Origin: CAYWTS01 sp964461265
GTDB taxonomy: Bacteria; Bacteroidota; Ignavibacteria; Tepidaquicellales; OLB5
Length of the DNA: 26,026 nucleotides
Direction of reading: 5' to 3'
Assembly (NCBI GenBank): GCA_964461265.1
Contig: CAYWTS010000030.1
Span: 1 to 26,026 of the forward strand
Shown: positions 23,153 to 26,026 of the stretch, one piece after another
How the letters are laid out: each line of letters begins with the position of its first letter
Position numbering within the stretch: position 1 is the stretch's first letter
The notes under the pieces: generated by a model
Told to the model about the DNA's origin: nothing
Seen by the model: only the letters and a program-made list of their open reading frames with translations
Databases searched by the model: none
Translations under genes and position numbers: made by a program

Positions 23153-23199
23153 ATACCGATAAATCGGTATCGCTGCCCCTCTCTAAATATGAAGAGAGG
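23153..23199. terminator. Two adjacent hairpins beyond the membrane-protein gene
   Basis: ATACCGAT-AA-ATCGGTAT (23153-23170) is a perfect 8-bp stem. CCTCTCT/AGAGAGG (23178-23184 and 23193-23199) is a perfect 7-bp stem. They lie 50-95 nt past the stop codon of the minus-strand gene ending at 23249. Neither has a good T-run, so a termination role is only a suggestion. Confidence 0.35.
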
Positions 23200-23248
23200 A
23201 AAGACGCAGTTATAATGCGACTGTGGTGAGGAAAATATTTTGGACATC

Positions 23249-24058
23249 TTATAAAACAAGACTGTGCGGAATTAGAAATATAAGCAACGTGACAACTGAT
23301 GCTATCACAACCCACAATTTTGGTTTTTTAGATTTGTATACCATTACAGCAGTAATCACCCAAACAATCCAGCACAGCAACGTCTTGTTATCTGTTAAAT
23401 CGGTTCCGACAGGGAAACCGGTCCAGTATAATCCAAAGGCATACTTCGTAACAACCGCTCCCATTATAATACCGCCGAAAGTAAGGAATCCAATTGTCCA
23501 GAAGGTAAACTTTTTAAGCTGCGGCTCTTTCTTTAATGGTTCAAGCCCGCTTCTTACAGCCAATAACAATGCACCGAACATACCAAGTATATGCAACCAT
23601 AAATAAAATATAGGTACATTATCTTTATATCTTATTACCACCGGTTCATCTGGTATTGTTACTTCAGAATTGCCCGCTATCAATCTTACATTATACTCAA
23701 GCTTATCCATAGGCGGTTGTTTAGGAAGCTCGCCCGTTAATTCACCGTTAACAAGTGTCATATCTGCTCTTGATAAATCATCTCTGGTTTCAAATCTTCT
23801 CCAGAGTAAAACACCTTTCAAATTGTCAAAAGGTGATTTCAGCTTTATTAGTGTGTTTTCGTATGAATTTCCGCTTCTCGGCAGTTCATAAAAAATTTCC
23901 TTACCCTGAAAAACAATTTTATTTTTCAAAGGATATGTAGGTCCCGTGACTCTCTGATAATAAGCCGAAAAAACCGTAATAATAACTGCAGAAGACCAGA
24001 TCAGAATTGTTGTAAAACGTTTTGGCTTTTGTGAATCTATTTGTTCGGTTGTGTTCAT
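23249..24058 (-). CDS. Polytopic membrane protein with extracytoplasmic domain, unknown function
   Basis: The 269-residue protein has one N-terminal membrane segment (about 16-33) and a soluble domain of about 110 residues (36-148) that is beta-rich, with VLLWRRFETRDDLSRADMTL and an Ig-like pattern. Four further membrane segments follow (about 150-168, 184-205, 226-241, 248-266). Between the third and fourth segments lies a striking polar motif, YWTGFPVGTDLTDNK (211-225), on the same side as the soluble domain by topology; His156 is within a helix. I do not recognise the family, though the layout suggests a respiratory or metal/heme-related membrane component. It is monocistronic with its own predicted promoter and lies next to MITE-like copy 2. 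Confidence 0.8.
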   Translation of the reverse strand: MNTTEQIDSQKPKRFTTILIWSSAVIITVFSAYYQRVTGPTYPLKNKIVFQGKEIFYELPRSGNSYENTLIKLKSPFDNLKGVLLWRRFETRDDLSRADMTLVNGELTGELPKQPPMDKLEYNVRLIAGNSEVTIPDEPVVIRYKDNVPIFYLWLHILGMFGALLLAVRSGLEPLKKEPQLKKFTFWTIGFLTFGGIIMGAVVTKYAFGLYWTGFPVGTDLTDNKTLLCWIVWVITAVMVYKSKKPKLWVVIASVVTLLIFLIPHSLVL

Positions 24059-24107
24059 TGGATGTTGGTTGAATTATTTAAAATATCCGGATAATAATTT
24101 AAAAATA

Positions 24108-24138
24108 CTAAAATATTTTAATCAATTACTTATACAAA
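24108..24138 (-). promoter_or_regulatory. Putative Bacteroidota-type promoter of the membrane-protein gene
   Basis: On the minus strand TTTG (24138-24135), exactly 19 nt, then TATTTTAG (24115-24108), a one-mismatch version of TAnnTTTG. The expected transcription start leaves a leader of about 40 nt before the ATG at 24058. Confidence 0.45.
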
Positions 24139-24171
24139 TCGGTAATATTAAGAAATAGGTAAAATAAAAGG

Positions 24172-24296
24172 GGCTGTCTCAAAAGGCAATTTTCTTGCAT
24201 AAAAACTGTAACCGTAACTTTCATAGTTGCGATAATGCAAGAAAATTGCAACGCAGCCATAAAAACTGCGGGTACAAAAACACTTTTGAGACAGCC
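24172..24296. mobile_element. MITE-like element, copy 2 (125 bp)
   Basis: The same perfect 14-bp terminal inverted repeats as copy 1 are at 24172-24185 and 24283-24296. The same internal inverted repeat GCAATTTTCTTGCA / TGCAAGAAAATTGC (24186-24199 and 24235-24248) is present. The left 80 bp is nearly identical to copy 1; the right part is 24 bp shorter and carries CGCAG/CTGCG instead of the nested stem. It sits in the divergent region between the membrane-protein gene and prfA. Confidence 0.8.
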
Positions 24297-24421
24297 CTTT
24301 GTTTTTTTTCAAATATGTCATAAGATAATTTTTTTTATTCGTCCCACGACTTTTAGTAATAGTACAATTATACTTACATTATTTCATGATTATCGGTTGG
24401 TTAATAAAACGGAAGATTATT

Positions 24422-24526
24422 TTAGCTTTTCTTTTATAAACGCAATAGTTTTATCTTTTACATCTTATCTTGAAGACGGGGTGAGTAATACCATGTTTTG
24501 AATGGAAAGTGCATGATTTATAAATT
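24422..24526 (-). pseudogene. Possible remnant of a protein C-terminus (hydrolase-like)
   Basis: One minus-strand frame reads about NHALSIQNMVLLTPSSR, a TAA, then DVKDKTIAFIKEKLK and a stop. The ending resembles the last helix of alpha/beta hydrolases, and the internal TAA could come from a single GAA change. No start or catalytic part is present and the 5' side runs into prfA, so it could also be chance. Confidence 0.3.
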
Positions 24527-24550
24527 ATTTTGCTTTTCAAAGGGAAATTT

Positions 24551-25621
24551 ATGTTCAATAAGCTCGAAAAAGTAAAACAACGATATATAGAAATAGCTGA
24601 ACTGCTTAATAAACCTGAAAATATCGGCGATCAGAAGGAATTCCGCAGGCTGAACAAGGAATATTCGGACCTTACAGATATAGTAAATACCTATGACGAA
24701 TACAACCTGACCAAGCAGCAAATAGAAGACACAAAACAGCTTATTTACGACTCCGCTGATGATGAAATGAAAGAGCTTGCAAAATCAGAGCTTGAAGAAC
24801 TGGAGCAAAAACTAATCAAGCTTGAGAACGAACTGAAAGAACTGTTAATACCTAAAGACCCGAACGATTCCAAAAATGCCATACTTGAAATCCGTGCCGG
24901 AACAGGCGGTGAGGAAGCATCTCTGTTTGCTGCCGACCTTTACAGAATGTATTCACGCTACACAGAAAAACGCGGCTGGAAACTTGAAGTGATAAACTTT
25001 AACGAGTCATCAGGTCTAGGCGGTATAAAGGAGGTTATTGCAAACGTCACAGGCAAAAATGTATATGGTGATTTAAAATACGAAGCAGGAGTTCACCGAG
25101 TTCAGCGTGTTCCGGTTACCGAAGCATCGGGCCGGGTTCATACATCAGCAGCGTCGGTTGCTGTATTACCGGAAGCCGACGAGGTGGATGTAGAAATAAA
25201 CACCAATGACTTAAAGATAGATGTTTTCCGTGCCGGCGGTGCAGGCGGACAGAATGTTAATAAAGTAGAAACTGCAATACGAATAACACACATTCCGACC
25301 GGTATTGTTGTGCAATGCCAGGATGAACGCTCACAGCTTAAGAACAAACAAAAAGCACTGAAGATACTGCGTTCACGAATGCTTGAGGTGGAGATAGAAA
25401 AGCATGAGAAGGAAATTTCGGATAAACGGAAATCGATAGTGAGAAGCGGCGATAGAAGCGATAAGATACGAACATATAACTTTCCCCAGAACCGTGTAAC
25501 TGACCATCGCATAGGATTAACTTTATATAACCTTTCACAAATTATTAACGGTGATTTAGATGAACTGATTGAAAAACTTAAAATTGCAGACAGAGCGGAT
25601 AAATTATCAATGAGTAATTAA
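24551..25621 (+). CDS. prfA: Peptide chain release factor 1
   Basis: The 356-residue protein recognises UAA and UAG and triggers peptide release in the ribosome. The codon-recognition motif is Pro-Val-Thr at 188-190 (RVPVTEASG), the PxT form that separates RF1 from RF2. The catalytic Gly-Gly-Gln is at 232-234 (GGAGGQNVNKVETA). The start is set at ATG 24551, with AAAGGGA a few bases upstream, rather than the in-frame TTG at 24530; the resulting length is normal for RF1. No hemK/prmC gene, which often accompanies prfA, is seen downstream within the window. Confidence 0.96.
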   Translation: MFNKLEKVKQRYIEIAELLNKPENIGDQKEFRRLNKEYSDLTDIVNTYDEYNLTKQQIEDTKQLIYDSADDEMKELAKSELEELEQKLIKLENELKELLIPKDPNDSKNAILEIRAGTGGEEASLFAADLYRMYSRYTEKRGWKLEVINFNESSGLGGIKEVIANVTGKNVYGDLKYEAGVHRVQRVPVTEASGRVHTSAASVAVLPEADEVDVEINTNDLKIDVFRAGGAGGQNVNKVETAIRITHIPTGIVVQCQDERSQLKNKQKALKILRSRMLEVEIEKHEKEISDKRKSIVRSGDRSDKIRTYNFPQNRVTDHRIGLTLYNLSQIINGDLDELIEKLKIADRADKLSMSN

Positions 25622-26026
25622 TAATAGGTTTACACAAATAAAAGTCCCCTTCGCCGTAGGTGAGTCTCGGGATCCCAAGTACTCGGGTGAGGGACGGGGT
25701 GGGTTCTAAATAAAAATAGATTCCTTCTAAAGTTTACTCTCTCCAAGCGCGGCAGGAATTGAATAGATTGTGCTGACAAAATTCATAAATAAAACATCCG
25801 GGCGTATCGATAGTGCAGTCATTAAGATGGATATCAAGATACTGCATTTTTCTGCTGCACATAAGTGTTGGCACAGTTATCTCTGGTTCAGGTTTTAAAA
25901 TACTTCAACACCACAAGCGTTGCTAAACGGCTTGCAGCAAAAACAATTTTAAACCTCATTAAACAGCAAACTTAAGCTTTCTACAGAATTTCTCAAAGTT
26001 CGGGGGAACATTACAGATTACACCAG
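25622..26026. other. Gene-free region at the window end
   Basis: I find no supported gene in these 405 bases. 25645-25707 is unusually GC-rich for the window and contains the palindrome GGGATCCC and a repeated CTCGGG/CGGG motif, like a dispersed intergenic repeat. Short open stretches on both strands (for example KRLAAKTILNLIKQQT on the plus strand near 25924-25974) are interrupted by stops and may be decayed coding sequence. Confidence 0.4.

Noticed and set aside
24235..24501. 88-codon plus-strand ORF between MITE-like copy 2 and prfA
   Set aside because: It begins inside the mobile element and has hydrophobic AT-driven composition without a ribosome binding site.

Overview
The window is AT-rich bacterial chromosome, probably from the Bacteroidota/Ignavibacteriota/Chlorobiota (FCB) group. 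Pointers are a remnant of a type IX secretion sorting domain (NFPNPF...), a DUF3098-like membrane protein, a TonB / PstS-like lipoprotein / TPR operon, a eukaryotic-type citrate synthase, and promoters fitting the Bacteroidota consensus (TTG, about 19-20 nt, TAnnTTTG). I cannot name a genus. The scaffold contains one gap of exactly 100 N (22786-22885). No rRNA, tRNA or CRISPR array is visible.

Layout. 1-92: start of a zinc-type alcohol dehydrogenase/quinone oxidoreductase (minus, cut by the window edge). 197-1725: NarL-type histidine kinase and LuxR-type response regulator, coupled by an ATGA overlap. 1913-2809: single-pass membrane-anchored protein of unknown function. 2926-4548 (minus): membrane protein, small hypothetical and PhnP-like metallo-hydrolase, all overlapping. 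4612-5067: decayed protein with a type IX sorting tail, followed by a 149-bp MITE-like element. 5290-10512 (minus): six-gene run in the order tonB, small membrane protein, PstS-like lipoprotein, TPR protein, M20 peptidase, DUF3098-like protein. 10867-18332 (minus): EthD-like protein, L,D-transpeptidase, citrate synthase, TrmB and class II ribonucleotide reductase.

18784-22756 (minus) is the most interesting segment. It is a self-contained four-gene operon with a recognisable promoter and a rho-independent terminator: two tandem paralogous D-Ala-D-Ala-ligase-like ATP-grasp enzymes, a GNAT acetyltransferase and a lysine 2,3-aminomutase that keeps every key catalytic and substrate residue. I infer a small-molecule pathway in which L-beta-lysine is made and then acetylated and/or joined by ligation to other amino acids. 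The product is unknown.

22757-23248 is a repeat-rich spacer with the gap, A/T palindromes and three copies of a 27-bp repeat. A polytopic membrane protein of unknown function (23249-24058) follows, then a second copy of the MITE-like element (24172-24296), a probable hydrolase remnant, and prfA (24551-25621). The last 400 bases hold no gene I can support.
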